From the NCBI GenBank assembly GCA_017547525.1, contig JAFYPL010000026.1:1-64000 (forward strand): DNA of 64,000 nt. Direction: 5' to 3'. Position numbers and translations under genes: made by a program. Under the pieces are notes generated by a model that searched no databases, was not told the origin of the DNA, and saw nothing but the letters and a program-made list of their open reading frames with translations. Positions 35,282-44,686 of this stretch are shown here, piece after piece (position 1 is the stretch's first letter; each line of letters begins with the position of its first letter). The DNA is from Oscillospiraceae bacterium (GTDB lineage Bacteria > Bacillota > Clostridia > Oscillospirales > Ruminococcaceae).

Positions 35282-35418
35282 ATAAGTATAAAGAAAGGTG
35301 TGCCCCACTCACATCTTCAAATAGAGAACGAAAAGAGGCAGTGTATATATAGTATAATTATACATTACAGATGTGTTTTTATATACCAATATACATTACT
35401 GCAGAAAGGTGTGTATTT

Positions 35419-36705
35419 ATGAAAAATCTTGAACTCGCAAAAAAATATGAAGACTATATGATCGAATTGCGCAGATACTTCCATGAAAATCCAGAATTAT
35501 CCAGCAAAGAAGACGAAACTATCAACAAAATCTGTGAAGAACTGGATAAACTGGGTGTGGAATATACAGTTATTCCAAACGGTGGTGTTCTGGCAAAAAT
35601 CACAGGTAAAGAAGGCAGAAAAGTTCTGCTGAGAGCCGACGTTGACGCTCTGCCTGTTCTGGAAACTCCTGACAACCTTAAAGAAGGCAAAAGAACATGT
35701 GTTTCCAAAGTTCCTGGCGTAATGCACGCATGTGGCCACGACGGTCATATCGCAATGCTGCTGGGCGCTGCAAAAATCCTGCTGGACAAAAAAGATGAGC
35801 TGGAAGGTACAGTATACCTCTGCTTCGAACGCGGTGAAGAAGGTACTGGTAACGTAAAATACATCTTTGCTTACATCGAAAGAGAAGGCATCGAAATCGA
35901 CGCTGTTTACGGCACACATCTGCTGTCCACAGCACCTACAGGCTATCTGGCTATCAACGACGGCGGTATGATGGCTGGCGCTATGGGCTTTGACATCACA
36001 ATCGACGGTCAGGGTGGCCACGGTTCCCGTCCAGACCAGTCTATCAACCCAATCGACGCATTCTGGGCTATCTACGGTGGTATGCTGTCACTTCGTCTGC
36101 AGAAAGTTGACCCATACAAAACATGTACATACTCTGTTGGTAAACTGTCCGGCGGCGTAGTTGGCAACGTTATCCCACAGACAGTTTCCTTCGCAGGTAC
36201 AATGAGAACATTCGACCGTGAAGATGCTGGTATGACATTCTACAACGAATTCAAACATCTGATCGACAAAACTTGTGAAGCTTACAAATGCCGTCCTATC
36301 TACAACAGATACACACTGCCAGGCCTGCCAGTAGTTAACGATGCTGAAATGGCACAGTTTGCAAGAAAAGTTATCGGTGAAGAAATCGGCACAGATAAAG
36401 TTGGTACATGGGAACCATGGATGGCTTCCGAATCTTACGGCCAGTATCTGGCACAGTGGCCAGGCGTATTCGCATTCCTGGGTATGGAAAACGAAGAAAA
36501 AGGCGTTGGTGCTGCTCACCACAACCAGGCATTTGACATTGATGAAGACGTTCTGAAACTGGGTGCAACAGCTGCTGCTACATACGCACTGGAATACCTG
36601 AAAGATGCTACACTGAAAGCTGGCAGAAAAATGACTTACAGAGAAGTTTACGACCTGTCCGGCCGTTCAACTCCTGAAGAAGTTAAAGAACTTTTCGGCG
36701 AATAA
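35419..36705 (+). CDS. M20 family amidohydrolase (amino-acid deacylase/peptidase)
   Basis: A 428-residue metalloenzyme that removes N-acyl groups from amino acids or cuts small peptides. Metal ligands are seen in LLRADVDALPV, HACGHDGHIAML and EEGTGN, with GAAHHNQAF near the C terminus; a dimerisation domain sits between. Codon use is strongly biased and its promoter is good, suggesting abundant expression. The start has AGAAAGGTG 7 nt upstream. Confidence 0.9.
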   Translation: MKNLELAKKYEDYMIELRRYFHENPELSSKEDETINKICEELDKLGVEYTVIPNGGVLAKITGKEGRKVLLRADVDALPVLETPDNLKEGKRTCVSKVPGVMHACGHDGHIAMLLGAAKILLDKKDELEGTVYLCFERGEEGTGNVKYIFAYIEREGIEIDAVYGTHLLSTAPTGYLAINDGGMMAGAMGFDITIDGQGGHGSRPDQSINPIDAFWAIYGGMLSLRLQKVDPYKTCTYSVGKLSGGVVGNVIPQTVSFAGTMRTFDREDAGMTFYNEFKHLIDKTCEAYKCRPIYNRYTLPGLPVVNDAEMAQFARKVIGEEIGTDKVGTWEPWMASESYGQYLAQWPGVFAFLGMENEEKGVGAAHHNQAFDIDEDVLKLGATAAATYALEYLKDATLKAGRKMTYREVYDLSGRSTPEEVKELFGE

Positions 36706-36718
36706 TAAGATAATAAAT

Positions 36719-36745
36719 AAAAGGGCGGATATCCGCCCTTTTTAT
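36719..36745 (+). terminator. terminator of M20 gene
   Basis: AAAAGGGCGGAT/ATCCGCCCTTTT perfect stem with T run. Confidence 0.85.
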
Positions 36746-36763
36746 TTTATACATTTGTAAGAA

Positions 36764-36793
36764 AACCGGTCCGGAAATATCCGGGCCGGTTGA
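36764..36793 (-). terminator. terminator of 36804-37670 gene
   Basis: AACCGG-CCGG/CCGG-CCGGTT stem close to the minus-strand stop. Confidence 0.7.
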
Positions 36794-36803
36794 TTTATAT
36801 ATT

Positions 36804-37670
36804 TTACTGCTGTACCACAGTATCTTCTTTCAGCTGTGCCAGACCTTTCAGCATTACCTGACCGTCACGCAGGAATGCAGGGCGAATAGTCTTGGTTTCT
36901 TCGCCTGTCAGGAAATCAAAGTATTTTTCATTGCCTTTGGTGTAGTGTACAAGAATAACATCCTGTTTTGCCAGATAGTGTTCCACTTCTTCCAGCTGTT
37001 CAAAGGCATAGTCAGGCTGGCCGGAGAGTTTTGCTTCCATAAGATAGCCAAACAGCTGTGCTTCATCATCGTTGATGGCGCTTTCCAGCATAGCAGACTG
37101 TTTTTTGATAGCTTTTCTTTCTTCTTCCAGCATTGCGTCTATCTGCTTTACCACTTCTTCCAGACGTCTGATTATATCATCCCGGTCCACAGAAATTTCC
37201 ACCGTGGTTTTTGTTTTCACTTTTTTACGGAAAAACAGCATAAAGCCGGAAATCATCAGCACAAGGCAACCTACGGCCATAACAATAAAATATGTCTGCA
37301 TTTCTTCGAATTTTATGCTTTTCACGAATGCGTAGTAGTACAGCGGTGTCATAACCAATGCCATACCCACCAGCATCATAATAAAGCCCGGCAGCAGTTT
37401 TTTCTTTTTAGGTTCTTTGTTGGCATCTGCTTTTTCCCACAGTTTGTATTTATTTACGCTTTCCAACAGAGGGAACGACACCTTTGCCATGGCCATAATC
37501 TGTGCCAGCTTTTCTGCCAGTGGCCGGTTATCCGGCTGATTCAGATACTGGTACTGCATAGTTTCAAACGCTTCACTGATAACACTGCCTGTTTCGTACA
37601 GGCTTTTTGATTCTTTTATACGCAGTGTCAGATTGTCTTTGCGTGAACGGTATATATCCAGCATTGTCAT
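36804..37670 (-). CDS. membrane protein of unknown function
   Basis: A 288-residue protein. A soluble N terminus of about 95 residues (helical, possibly coiled coil) precedes a basic KKKK cluster and two membrane helices at about 105-150; the C-terminal 140 residues are a helical soluble domain with many Glu and Lys. No family recognised. The start ATG with GGGGGA 8 nt upstream is chosen over an in-frame ATG farther up. Confidence 0.65.
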   Translation of the reverse strand: MTMLDIYRSRKDNLTLRIKESKSLYETGSVISEAFETMQYQYLNQPDNRPLAEKLAQIMAMAKVSFPLLESVNKYKLWEKADANKEPKKKKLLPGFIMMLVGMALVMTPLYYYAFVKSIKFEEMQTYFIVMAVGCLVLMISGFMLFFRKKVKTKTTVEISVDRDDIIRRLEEVVKQIDAMLEEERKAIKKQSAMLESAINDDEAQLFGYLMEAKLSGQPDYAFEQLEEVEHYLAKQDVILVHYTKGNEKYFDFLTGEETKTIRPAFLRDGQVMLKGLAQLKEDTVVQQ

Positions 37671-37703
37671 ATCGGTTTTCCCCCTGAAAATACACATAAT
37701 AAT

Positions 37704-37735
37704 AAGGCAGATGGACAAATCCATCTGCCTTTATA
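37704..37735 (-). terminator. terminator of AI-2E transporter gene
   Basis: AAGGCAGATGGA/TCCATCTGCCTT stem after the minus-strand stop at 37785. Confidence 0.8.
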
Positions 37736-37784
37736 ATATAACAAAACCTGTCGGTATGCAAGGAAATACGTGGTATTTTTACAT

Positions 37785-38918
37785 TTAAACCTGAGTGTTT
37801 CCCTGTGCGGCATCCGCTTCTTTTCGCAGTACAAACTCTTTTATCAGAGTATATACAACGCTGACCACAGGTATAAACAGCAGCATACCTGCCACACCCA
37901 TAAGGCTGTTACCCAGAATAACGGAAATAAATACCAGAATGGATGGCAGACCCACACTGTTACCCACTACTTTAGGATAAATCAGGTTGCCTTCTATCTG
38001 CTGAAGTATGATGAATAGCAGTAAAAACCACAGTGCCTGTGCAGGGTTTTCGATAGCTATGACAAACACACCGATACCGCCACCGATAAAAGCGCCAAAA
38101 ACAGGTATAAGCGCTGTAACCGCAATAACAACACCCACCAGCACAGCATAAGGCATGCCGAATATGGTCATGGCACCGGTAAACATACAGCCCAGAATAA
38201 CTGATTCCAGACACTGACCAGACAGAAAACTGGAGAAAGAACGATAGGCGATACTGCCCACGTGGGAAATATGTTTATATGCTTTTTCGCCAGCGGTCGC
38301 TCTAATCAGTCTGCCCATGGCGTCAGCCACATATTCTTTACCAAACAGAAGGTAGATGGCGAATATAACAGCAAATATAACAGTAGCAAAGCCGCTGATA
38401 ATGCCGCCCACAAGACCAGAACCGGAACCAACCAGTGCAACCAGAAAGGTTTTCAGCCGGGTAATCAGCTGCTGGCCTATATCCTGCCAGTTTATATTGA
38501 GGGAAGCGATATATTCTTCAATAAAAGTCAGGTTACCGCTGTGGCTTTCCAAAAGCCGCGGGATTTTATCTATCAACCGCTGCAGATGGTCGATAAGTGT
38601 GGCTACAGCCTGTGTCAGCTGGGGCACCACAATAGTCATGAACAACGCCACCAGACACACCAGTGCTGTCATAGTTATGGTGAAAGCCAGAGCACGTCTG
38701 CTCTTTGCCAGTTTTGTTTTTTCCAGTGCCTTTTCTACTTTTACCATAGGCACATTTATAATAAATGCCAGTACACCGCCAATGATAAATGGTTTCAGCA
38801 GGTCAATGCCTATTGCTATACCTGCAGTGACCGAAGTTATACGCAGTAATACAAAATAAAAAAGAATGGCCGACAGCAGTACTTTCAGCAGTCGTTTATC
38901 CTTGTTTTCCAGTTTCAT
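37785..38918 (-). CDS. AI-2E family transporter
   Basis: A 377-residue inner-membrane protein with about eight helices. The family loop PVFGAFIGGGIG and the preceding VGVVIAVTALIPVFG are clear, as is EGNLIYPKVVGNSVGLPS. Relatives export autoinducer-2, Na+ or other small molecules; the cargo is unknown. GGGGGG precedes ATG. Upstream lies a possible structured leader RNA. Confidence 0.88.
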   Translation of the reverse strand: MKLENKDKRLLKVLLSAILFYFVLLRITSVTAGIAIGIDLLKPFIIGGVLAFIINVPMVKVEKALEKTKLAKSRRALAFTITMTALVCLVALFMTIVVPQLTQAVATLIDHLQRLIDKIPRLLESHSGNLTFIEEYIASLNINWQDIGQQLITRLKTFLVALVGSGSGLVGGIISGFATVIFAVIFAIYLLFGKEYVADAMGRLIRATAGEKAYKHISHVGSIAYRSFSSFLSGQCLESVILGCMFTGAMTIFGMPYAVLVGVVIAVTALIPVFGAFIGGGIGVFVIAIENPAQALWFLLLFIILQQIEGNLIYPKVVGNSVGLPSILVFISVILGNSLMGVAGMLLFIPVVSVVYTLIKEFVLRKEADAAQGNTQV

Positions 38919-38995
38919 CTTAATCCCCCCGTGTGAAATTATATAAATTATACTATATTATTGTAAAGAATATGTGAAAAAAATAAATCCGGACA

Positions 38996-39026
38996 CAAAA
39001 AGGGACGGAGAGGGGACTCCGTCCTT
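38996..39026 (-). terminator. terminator at the end of the 39030-39157 transcript
   Basis: On the minus strand GGACGGAG-TCCCCT-CTCCGTCC followed by CTTTTT, lying between lepA and the AI-2E gene with a promoter upstream. Confidence 0.75.
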
Positions 39027-39157
39027 TTTTGAGTGGGATTGACAGTTGTAAATTATTATGGCCGGTTTCATAATGGAGTGCATGAAAACAGCTACCAATG
39101 CTTATAAAAATCCAACCCCAAGAGATATACATAAAAATATATATCTTTATAAACACT
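39027..39157 (-). ncRNA. candidate structured RNA or leader
   Basis: A minus-strand promoter at 39192-39164 and a terminator at 39026-38996 delimit about 130 nt with no open frame. The RNA can fold as a rod: closing stem between 39109-39121 and 39029-39040 (about 11 pairs with one bulge), middle stem AGCTGT/ACAACT, and inner ATTATG/CATAAT (39069-39074 with 39055-39060). It may be a free small RNA or an attenuator for the AI-2E gene 80 nt downstream. No known family recognised. Confidence 0.45.
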
Positions 39158-39163
39158 ATTATA

Positions 39164-39192
39164 ATTATATCATTTCAATAGGCATAGTTCAA
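39164..39192 (-). promoter_or_regulatory. sigma-A promoter of the candidate RNA
   Basis: On the minus strand TTGAAC (39192-39187), 17 nt, TATAAT (39169-39164), between lepA's terminator and the structured RNA. Confidence 0.65.
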
Positions 39193-39230
39193 TAAAAATA
39201 GACATATTTTCACAAAATGTCAAATTTTAA

Positions 39231-39257
39231 AAAACAGCCACCGTAAAGTGGCTGTTT
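39231..39257 (-). terminator. terminator of lepA
   Basis: AAACAGCCAC/GTGGCTGTTT stem with T run on the minus strand. Confidence 0.8.
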
Positions 39258-39264
39258 CTGAATA

Positions 39265-41064
39265 TTAATCCAGTTTGAGAACAGCTGTGAATGCTTCACT
39301 TGGTACTTCAACTGTACCCAGCTGACGCATTTTCTTTTTGCCCTCTTTCTGTTTTTCCAGCAGTTTCTTTTTACGTGTAATGTCACCGCCGTAACATTTT
39401 GCCAGAACGTCTTTTCTCATGGCTTTTACTGTTTCACGTGCAATAACTTTACCGCCGATAGCTGCCTGAATAGGGATTTCGAACAGCTGACGTGGAATAT
39501 TTTCTTTCAGCTTTTCTGCAATCTTTCTGCCTCTTTCATAAGCTTTATCCGCGTGTACGATAAGTGACAGGGCGTCAACTACTTCGCCATTGAGCATAAT
39601 ATCCAGACGTACCAGTTTACTTGGTGCGAATTCTTTAAATTCGTATTCGTAGCTGGCGTAGCCTTTAGAACGGCTCTTGATAGAGTCAAAGAAGTCGTAA
39701 ACAATTTCACCCAGTGGCAGTTCATAGTGCAGATCCACACGGTTTTCGTCCAGATATTTCATATCACGGAAGGAACCACGGCGTTCCTGACACAGTTCCA
39801 TCAGGCTGCCTACAAAGTCTTTTGGTGAGTAGATGTGTGCATCTACCATTGGTTCTTCGCTGTTTGTGATTTTTGCAGGGTCTGGGTAGTTTGTAGGGTT
39901 ATCAATCATCATTGTGGAACCGTCAGCCAGAGTCAGGCGGTATTCTACAGATGGTGCTGTAGTAACCAGATCCAGGTCGAACTCTCTTTCCAGACGTTCG
40001 ATAATGATTTCCAGATGCAGCAGACCGAGGAAGCCGCAACGGAAACCGAAGCCCAGAGCAACAGATGTTTCAGGTTCAAACACCAGAGAAGCATCGTTCA
40101 GCTGCAGTTTATCCAATGCATCACGCAAATCACCATAGCGTGCGCCGTCTGCAGGGTAAATACCACAGTAAACCATAGGTGTTACTTTTTTATAACCTGG
40201 CAGAGCTTCTGGTGCAGGGTCAGATACCAGAGTAACAGTATCACCTACACGTGTATCACGTACAGATTTGATGCTGGCTGTGATATAGCCTACCTCACCG
40301 GCTTTCAGACTGCGGCATGGCACCAGATCTTTTGCACCCATGCGGCCTACTTCAACAACGTCGAATTCTGCGCCTGTCTGCATCATTCTGATGCGCTGAC
40401 CGGCAGACAGCTGACCTTCCATAATACGTACATAAACGATAACGCCTTTGTATGAATCATAGAAGCTGTCGAAAATCAGAGCGGACAGAGGTGCATCCAC
40501 ATCACCTTTTGGTGCAGGTATATCTGTAGTGATTCTTTCCAGTACTTCTTCAATGTTCAGGCCCATTTTGGCACTGATTCTTGGAGCATCCAGACAAGGA
40601 ATGCCGATAATATCTTCCACTTCCTGTGCTACACGTTCAGGTTCAGCACTTGGCAGGTCGATTTTATTCAGCACAGGCAGGATTTCCAGATCGTGTTCAA
40701 TAGCCAGATAGGTGTTTGCCAGTGTCTGTGCTTCGATACCCTGGGATGCATCCACCACCAGAATAGCACCTTCACAGGCGGCAAGGCTACGGCTGACTTC
40801 ATAAGAAAAGTCAACGTGGCCCGGTGTGTCTATCAGGTTAAACTCATACTCTTCACCGTTCTGTGCTGTATAGTTCATTGTTACTGCGCGGGCTTTGATT
40901 GTAATGCCTCTTTCGCGCTCTATATCCATATTATCCAGCAGCTGTTCTTCCATCAGACGCTGTTCCACGCTGCCTGTTTTTTCCAGCAGACGGTCAGCCA
41001 ATGTACTTTTACCGTGGTCAATATGAGCAATAATTGAAAAATTGCGGATATTTTCCTGTTTCAA
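39265..41064 (-). CDS. lepA: elongation factor 4
   Basis: A 599-residue ribosome-associated GTPase that back-translocates or assists biogenesis of ribosomes. G1 [13 protein letters not shown]2 with [10 protein letters not shown]3 DTPGHVDF, G4 [10 protein letters not shown] are all present; the LepA-specific C-terminal domain with [15 protein letters not shown] ends the protein. Normal length. ATG preceded by GGAGG-like AGGACACC. Confidence 0.97.
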   Translation of the reverse strand: MKQENIRNFSIIAHIDHGKSTLADRLLEKTGSVEQRLMEEQLLDNMDIERERGITIKARAVTMNYTAQNGEEYEFNLIDTPGHVDFSYEVSRSLAACEGAILVVDASQGIEAQTLANTYLAIEHDLEILPVLNKIDLPSAEPERVAQEVEDIIGIPCLDAPRISAKMGLNIEEVLERITTDIPAPKGDVDAPLSALIFDSFYDSYKGVIVYVRIMEGQLSAGQRIRMMQTGAEFDVVEVGRMGAKDLVPCRSLKAGEVGYITASIKSVRDTRVGDTVTLVSDPAPEALPGYKKVTPMVYCGIYPADGARYGDLRDALDKLQLNDASLVFEPETSVALGFGFRCGFLGLLHLEIIIERLEREFDLDLVTTAPSVEYRLTLADGSTMMIDNPTNYPDPAKITNSEEPMVDAHIYSPKDFVGSLMELCQERRGSFRDMKYLDENRVDLHYELPLGEIVYDFFDSIKSRSKGYASYEYEFKEFAPSKLVRLDIMLNGEVVDALSLIVHADKAYERGRKIAEKLKENIPRQLFEIPIQAAIGGKVIARETVKAMRKDVLAKCYGGDITRKKKLLEKQKEGKKKMRQLGTVEVPSEAFTAVLKLD

Positions 41065-41186
41065 TTAGGTGTCCTCCGTATTTTTATTTACATATTATTT
41101 CATCATATTATTTTACCATATATTATGTAAAAGTAAAACAAAAATTTACTCTTCCCATTTATCGCAATTTATGATATATTACTACA

Positions 41187-41215
41187 TTGATTTTGTTGTA
41201 AATTACTGTTACAAT
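41187..41215 (+). promoter_or_regulatory. sigma-A promoter of glycogen branching enzyme
   Basis: TTGATT (41187-41192), 17 nt, TACAAT (41210-41215), 55 nt before the start codon. Confidence 0.55.
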
Positions 41216-41270
41216 AAATAATGAAATATTGTGCAAAAATGCAAATATATGTATATAAGGAGGTACACTC

Positions 41271-43391
41271 ATGAATTATAAAATATTTGAGTATGATGAG
41301 TATTTAAAGCCATTTGCTGCAGATATTGAACTCAGAATGTCCAACTATGAAAGAAAGAAAAAAGAACTCCTGGGCGATGACCTGACACTGAAAGATTTTG
41401 CCAACGGCCACGAATACTATGGTTTCCATAAAACAAAAGATGGCTGGTTCTATCGTGAATGGGCACCTGCTGCAGAAAAAGTATATATCACAGGTGATTT
41501 CAACGAATGGCAGTGGCTGAGCCACCCGCTGACAAACATCGGTAATGGCGTATGGGAAATTTTCCTGCCTGGCACAGAAACACTGTGGCACGGCTGTAAA
41601 GTAAAAGCCATCATCGAAAAAGACGGCAAACTGATGGAAAGAATTCCTACATATGCACGCAGAGTGGTACAGGACCCTGTAACAAGACTGTTTGTATGCG
41701 AAGTATGGGACGAAGCACCATACAAATGGAAAAAGAAAAAATTCACACCAGCTAAAAACCTGTTTATCTACGAATGCCACATCGGTATGGCACAGGAAGA
41801 AGAAAAAGTAGGTTCCTACGCTGAATTCCGTGACAATATACTGCCACGCATAAAAGAACTGGGCTATAACACAATCCAGATTATGGCTGTTATGGAACAT
41901 CCATACTATGGCTCATTCGGTTATCAGGTATCCAACTTCTTCGCTGCATCATCCCGCTTCGGTCTGCCTAACGACCTGAAAAGCCTGATTGACACAGCAC
42001 ACGAAATGGGTATTGCTGTACTGCTGGACGTTGTTCATTCCCACGCTGTAAAAAACACAGCTGAAGGTCTGGGCGAATTCGACGGCACATCCTATCAGTT
42101 CTTCCATGATGGTCCACGTGGTGACCACCCAGCATGGGGCACAAAACTGTTTAACTACAACAAAAACGAAGTTATCCACTTCCTGCTGTCCAACCTGAAA
42201 TTCTGGATGGATGAATACCACTTTGACGGTTTCCGTTTTGACGGTATTACATCCATGCTGTACCATGACCACGGTCTGGGCACAGCATTCAGCAGCTATG
42301 ACAAATACTTCTCTCTGAACACAGACGTTGAAGCTATTACATACCTGCAGCTGGCAACAGAACTGATCAAAGAAGTAAATCCTAAAGCTATCTGTATTGC
42401 AGAAGATATGTCTGCACTGCCAGGTATGTGTCTGCCTATTGAAGAAGGCGGTGTAGGCTTTGACTACCGTCTGTCCATGGGTATGCCAGACCTGTGGATC
42501 AAACTGCTGAAGGAAACACCTGACGAATTCTGGAACATCCACCACATCTGGTACGAACTGCAGCAGCGCAGACCAATGGAAAAGAACATCGGTTACGCAG
42601 AAAGTCACGACCAGGCTCTGGTAGGTGATAAAACAATCATGTTCCGTCTGTGCGACTCTGCTATGTACACAGACATGGACAAAGCTTCCGGCAGCATGGT
42701 TGTGGACAGAGGTATGGCTCTGCACAAAATGATCCGTCTCATTTCCATGGCCGCAGGCGGTGAAGGCTACCTGAACTTTATGGGTAACGAATTCGGTCAT
42801 CCGGAATGGATTGACTTCCCACGTGAAGGCAACGGATGGAGCCACTACTACTGCCGCAGACAGTGGAGTCTGGTGGACAATGGTTATCTGAGATACGGTC
42901 TGCTGAACGAATTTGACAAAGCTATGGTTCATCAGGCAAGAGATGCTAAAATCCACACAAAAACACCTAACTACATGTTTGGCGATGAAGGCAGACAGGT
43001 ACTGGTATTTGAACGTGCCGGCAAAGTATATGCTTTCAACTTCTCACCATTCAATGCATACGACGGTTACATCCGCGTACCATCCAGAGGTGACTATATC
43101 CCTGTACTGTCCACAGACGAAAGCCGTTTCGGTGGCTGGGACAGAATGGCTATGGATTACAAATACAAAGCTGTAAAACAGGAAAACGGCGATTATGGTT
43201 TCTCCATCTATCTGCCAGCAAGAACAGCTGTTGTACTGGAAAAAGTAAAGGTTGAAAGAAAACCAAAATCCGAAAAAGAAGCTGTAGCTGAAGTAAAAGA
43301 AACAAAAACTGCTAAAACAAAAAAAGCAGCGGTGAAAGAAGAAACAGCTGAAAAGCCAAAAAGAACAAGAAAAGCTAAAAAAGCTGAATAA
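41271..43391 (+). CDS. glgB: 1,4-alpha-glucan branching enzyme (GH13), with basic tail
   Basis: A 706-residue enzyme that makes alpha-1,6 branches in glycogen. An N-terminal CBM48 domain (WFYREWAPAAEKVYITGDFN) precedes the GH13 barrel: nucleophile Asp in FDGFRFDGITS, acid Glu in CIAEDMS and ESHDQAL for the third residue. It resembles the eukaryote-like shorter branching enzymes. The last 50 residues are a Lys/Ala/Glu-rich low-complexity tail (KPKRTRKAKKAE) not part of the family. No other glg genes here. AAGGAGGT precedes the ATG. Confidence 0.92.
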   Translation: MNYKIFEYDEYLKPFAADIELRMSNYERKKKELLGDDLTLKDFANGHEYYGFHKTKDGWFYREWAPAAEKVYITGDFNEWQWLSHPLTNIGNGVWEIFLPGTETLWHGCKVKAIIEKDGKLMERIPTYARRVVQDPVTRLFVCEVWDEAPYKWKKKKFTPAKNLFIYECHIGMAQEEEKVGSYAEFRDNILPRIKELGYNTIQIMAVMEHPYYGSFGYQVSNFFAASSRFGLPNDLKSLIDTAHEMGIAVLLDVVHSHAVKNTAEGLGEFDGTSYQFFHDGPRGDHPAWGTKLFNYNKNEVIHFLLSNLKFWMDEYHFDGFRFDGITSMLYHDHGLGTAFSSYDKYFSLNTDVEAITYLQLATELIKEVNPKAICIAEDMSALPGMCLPIEEGGVGFDYRLSMGMPDLWIKLLKETPDEFWNIHHIWYELQQRRPMEKNIGYAESHDQALVGDKTIMFRLCDSAMYTDMDKASGSMVVDRGMALHKMIRLISMAAGGEGYLNFMGNEFGHPEWIDFPREGNGWSHYYCRRQWSLVDNGYLRYGLLNEFDKAMVHQARDAKIHTKTPNYMFGDEGRQVLVFERAGKVYAFNFSPFNAYDGYIRVPSRGDYIPVLSTDESRFGGWDRMAMDYKYKAVKQENGDYGFSIYLPARTAVVLEKVKVERKPKSEKEAVAEVKETKTAKTKKAAVKEETAEKPKRTRKAKKAE

Positions 43392-43399
43392 AAATAATC

Positions 43400-43428
43400 A
43401 TCCCGGGCAATGATGCCCGGGATTTTAT
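43400..43428 (+). terminator. terminator of glgB
   Basis: ATCCCGGGCA/TGCCCGGGAT stem then T-rich. Confidence 0.85.
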
Positions 43429-43504
43429 TTTGCTATGACTTCTTGATTTTAACAGCCAGTCATCATATACTTAAAACACCCCACAGTGTAAAGGAGATGA
43501 AAAA

Positions 43505-44230
43505 ATGAAATATTTTGCAATATCGGACATGCATTCCTGCTACAGCCAGACTATAAAAGCACTGGGCAGGGCTGGTTTTGACAGAAACAATCCCGACCAT
43601 ACTCTTATTGTTTGTGGCGATGCTTTTGACAGAGGCACACAGGCACCGGAAATGCTGGATTTTCTCCTTTCTCTGGAAAGAAAAGTGCTTATAAAAGGCA
43701 ACCACGATGACATACTGATGGAACTGCTGGAAAGAAAACATCCGAAAATGTCTGATGACAGAAACGGCACCACCGGCACTGTATATCAACTGGGCTATGG
43801 TGAAGGAATTACAAAATTTTCTGATTTCTGCGACAAGGCCTATGGCCGCTTTGCACCCATTTACAATATGATGGTGGATTTCTTTGAAACAGAAAACTAC
43901 ATTTTCGTTCATAGCTGGATACCTTTTATAACTGAACGTTATGGTTTTGCTGCATTTGATGATAACTGGAGAAATGCCGGCGCTGACCTGTGGAAAGAAG
44001 CCCGATGGGCTAACCCGTTTGAAATGGCTGAAAACGGGCTGAGACCAGATAAAACAATAGTATTCGGCCACTGGCACACCAGCTGGCCACGTGCGTATTA
44101 TAAAGGCATGGAAGAGTCCGGCCCTGATGCTGATTTTTCTATTTACTACGGCAAGGGCTACATAGGGCTGGACGCCATGACTGCCTCTACCGGCATAGTG
44201 AACGTGCTGATTATTGAAGAAGATGTGTAA
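43505..44230 (+). CDS. serine/threonine-phosphatase-like metallophosphoesterase
   Basis: A 241-residue calcineurin-like phosphoesterase in the PrpA/ApaH-like group. All metal motifs are there: SDMHSCYSQT, CGDAFDRG, KGNHDDIL, FVHSWI and FGHWHTSW. It could dephosphorylate proteins, dinucleotides or RNA caps. Complete and single, AAGGAG before the ATG. Confidence 0.88.
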   Translation: MKYFAISDMHSCYSQTIKALGRAGFDRNNPDHTLIVCGDAFDRGTQAPEMLDFLLSLERKVLIKGNHDDILMELLERKHPKMSDDRNGTTGTVYQLGYGEGITKFSDFCDKAYGRFAPIYNMMVDFFETENYIFVHSWIPFITERYGFAAFDDNWRNAGADLWKEARWANPFEMAENGLRPDKTIVFGHWHTSWPRAYYKGMEESGPDADFSIYYGKGYIGLDAMTASTGIVNVLIIEEDV

Positions 44231-44244
44231 CCCTTTTCCGGATA

Positions 44245-44273
44245 TGTACAACCGGATAAAATTATGATATGAT
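44245..44273 (+). promoter_or_regulatory. promoter of the SAM-riboswitch unit
   Basis: TGTACA (44245-44250), 17 nt, TATGAT (44268-44273), placing the RNA start at about 44280, exactly where the aptamer begins. Confidence 0.6.
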
Positions 44274-44280
44274 GTACTTA

Positions 44281-44367
44281 ACCTATAAAGAGTGCGTGAG
44301 GGACAAGCCCTGTGACCGCCGGCAACCTACCATATATGGCAAGGTGCCAATGCTTGAACGATAGGGA
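44281..44367 (+). ncRNA. S-box clan (SAM-I/SAM-I-IV type) riboswitch
   Basis: The conserved core is clear: AAGAG, GAGGGA, GCCCTGTGAC, CCGGCAACC and GGTGCCAAT. P1 is CCTAT (44282-44286) with ATAGG (44361-44365). P2 has a compensatory GCG/CGC stem, and its CAAG loop can pair with CTTG (44353-44356), the S-box pseudoknot. P4 is missing or tiny, as in the SAM-I-IV-variant group. The 3' strand of P1 (ACGATAGGG, 44358-44366) can instead pair with CCCTGTCGT (44387-44395), an antiterminator. So SAM binding should switch off the gene downstream. Confidence 0.88.
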
Positions 44368-44380
44368 CAGCTTTTAAACC

Positions 44381-44415
44381 AAGTACCCCTGTCGTAACGA
44401 TAGGGGTACTTTTTT
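44381..44415 (+). terminator. riboswitch-controlled terminator
   Basis: AAGTACCCCT/AGGGGTACTT stem followed by a run of T. It overlaps the antiterminator strand, so it forms only when P1 of the aptamer is stable. Confidence 0.85.
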
Positions 44416-44457
44416 GTGTGCTCTTTTGGGGAAATAACATTCAGAAGGAGCACAATT

Positions 44458-44670
44458 ATGAATCAGAAAACTTATGAGCAGGCCTACAATCAGGCCATCG
44501 CCATGCAGAAAAACATCAACGCCGTTGTGGCCACACAGTATCTGGGTATGCCAAGGGCAGATCTGAAAAACATACTGCTGACTGTGATACGCAAATCCAC
44601 CGAACTGAAAATATTCTGTCATGAAAATGGCATAAACTATAACGAAATATCTTCCATACATGAAATATAG
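44458..44670 (+). CDS. 70-residue protein controlled by the SAM riboswitch
   Basis: A small soluble, mostly helical protein with KTYEQAYNQAIAMQKNINAV at the start and FCHENGINYNEI near the end. No motif, signal or membrane segment is seen. A good AAGGAG lies 8 nt before the ATG. Control by an S-box element suggests a part in methionine, cysteine or SAM metabolism or transport, by analogy; the sequence does not show what it does. It is the only gene of the unit. Confidence 0.7.
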   Translation: MNQKTYEQAYNQAIAMQKNINAVVATQYLGMPRADLKNILLTVIRKSTELKIFCHENGINYNEISSIHEI

Positions 44671-44686
44671 AAAACAGCAACCATGA

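Noticed and set aside
35300..35422. 40-codon GTG open frame filling the M20 leader and ending over its start codon
   Set aside because: The ribosome binding site touches the GTG, codons are poor and AT-rich; an open frame of this size can arise by chance.
38953..39156. 67-codon minus-strand open frame
   Set aside because: Runs through the terminator and structured RNA, has no ribosome binding site and has aberrant composition.
39027..39157. Reading of the orphan transcript as 6S RNA
   Set aside because: The rod shape fits loosely, but it is shorter than usual 6S RNA and I cannot see the conserved central bubble.
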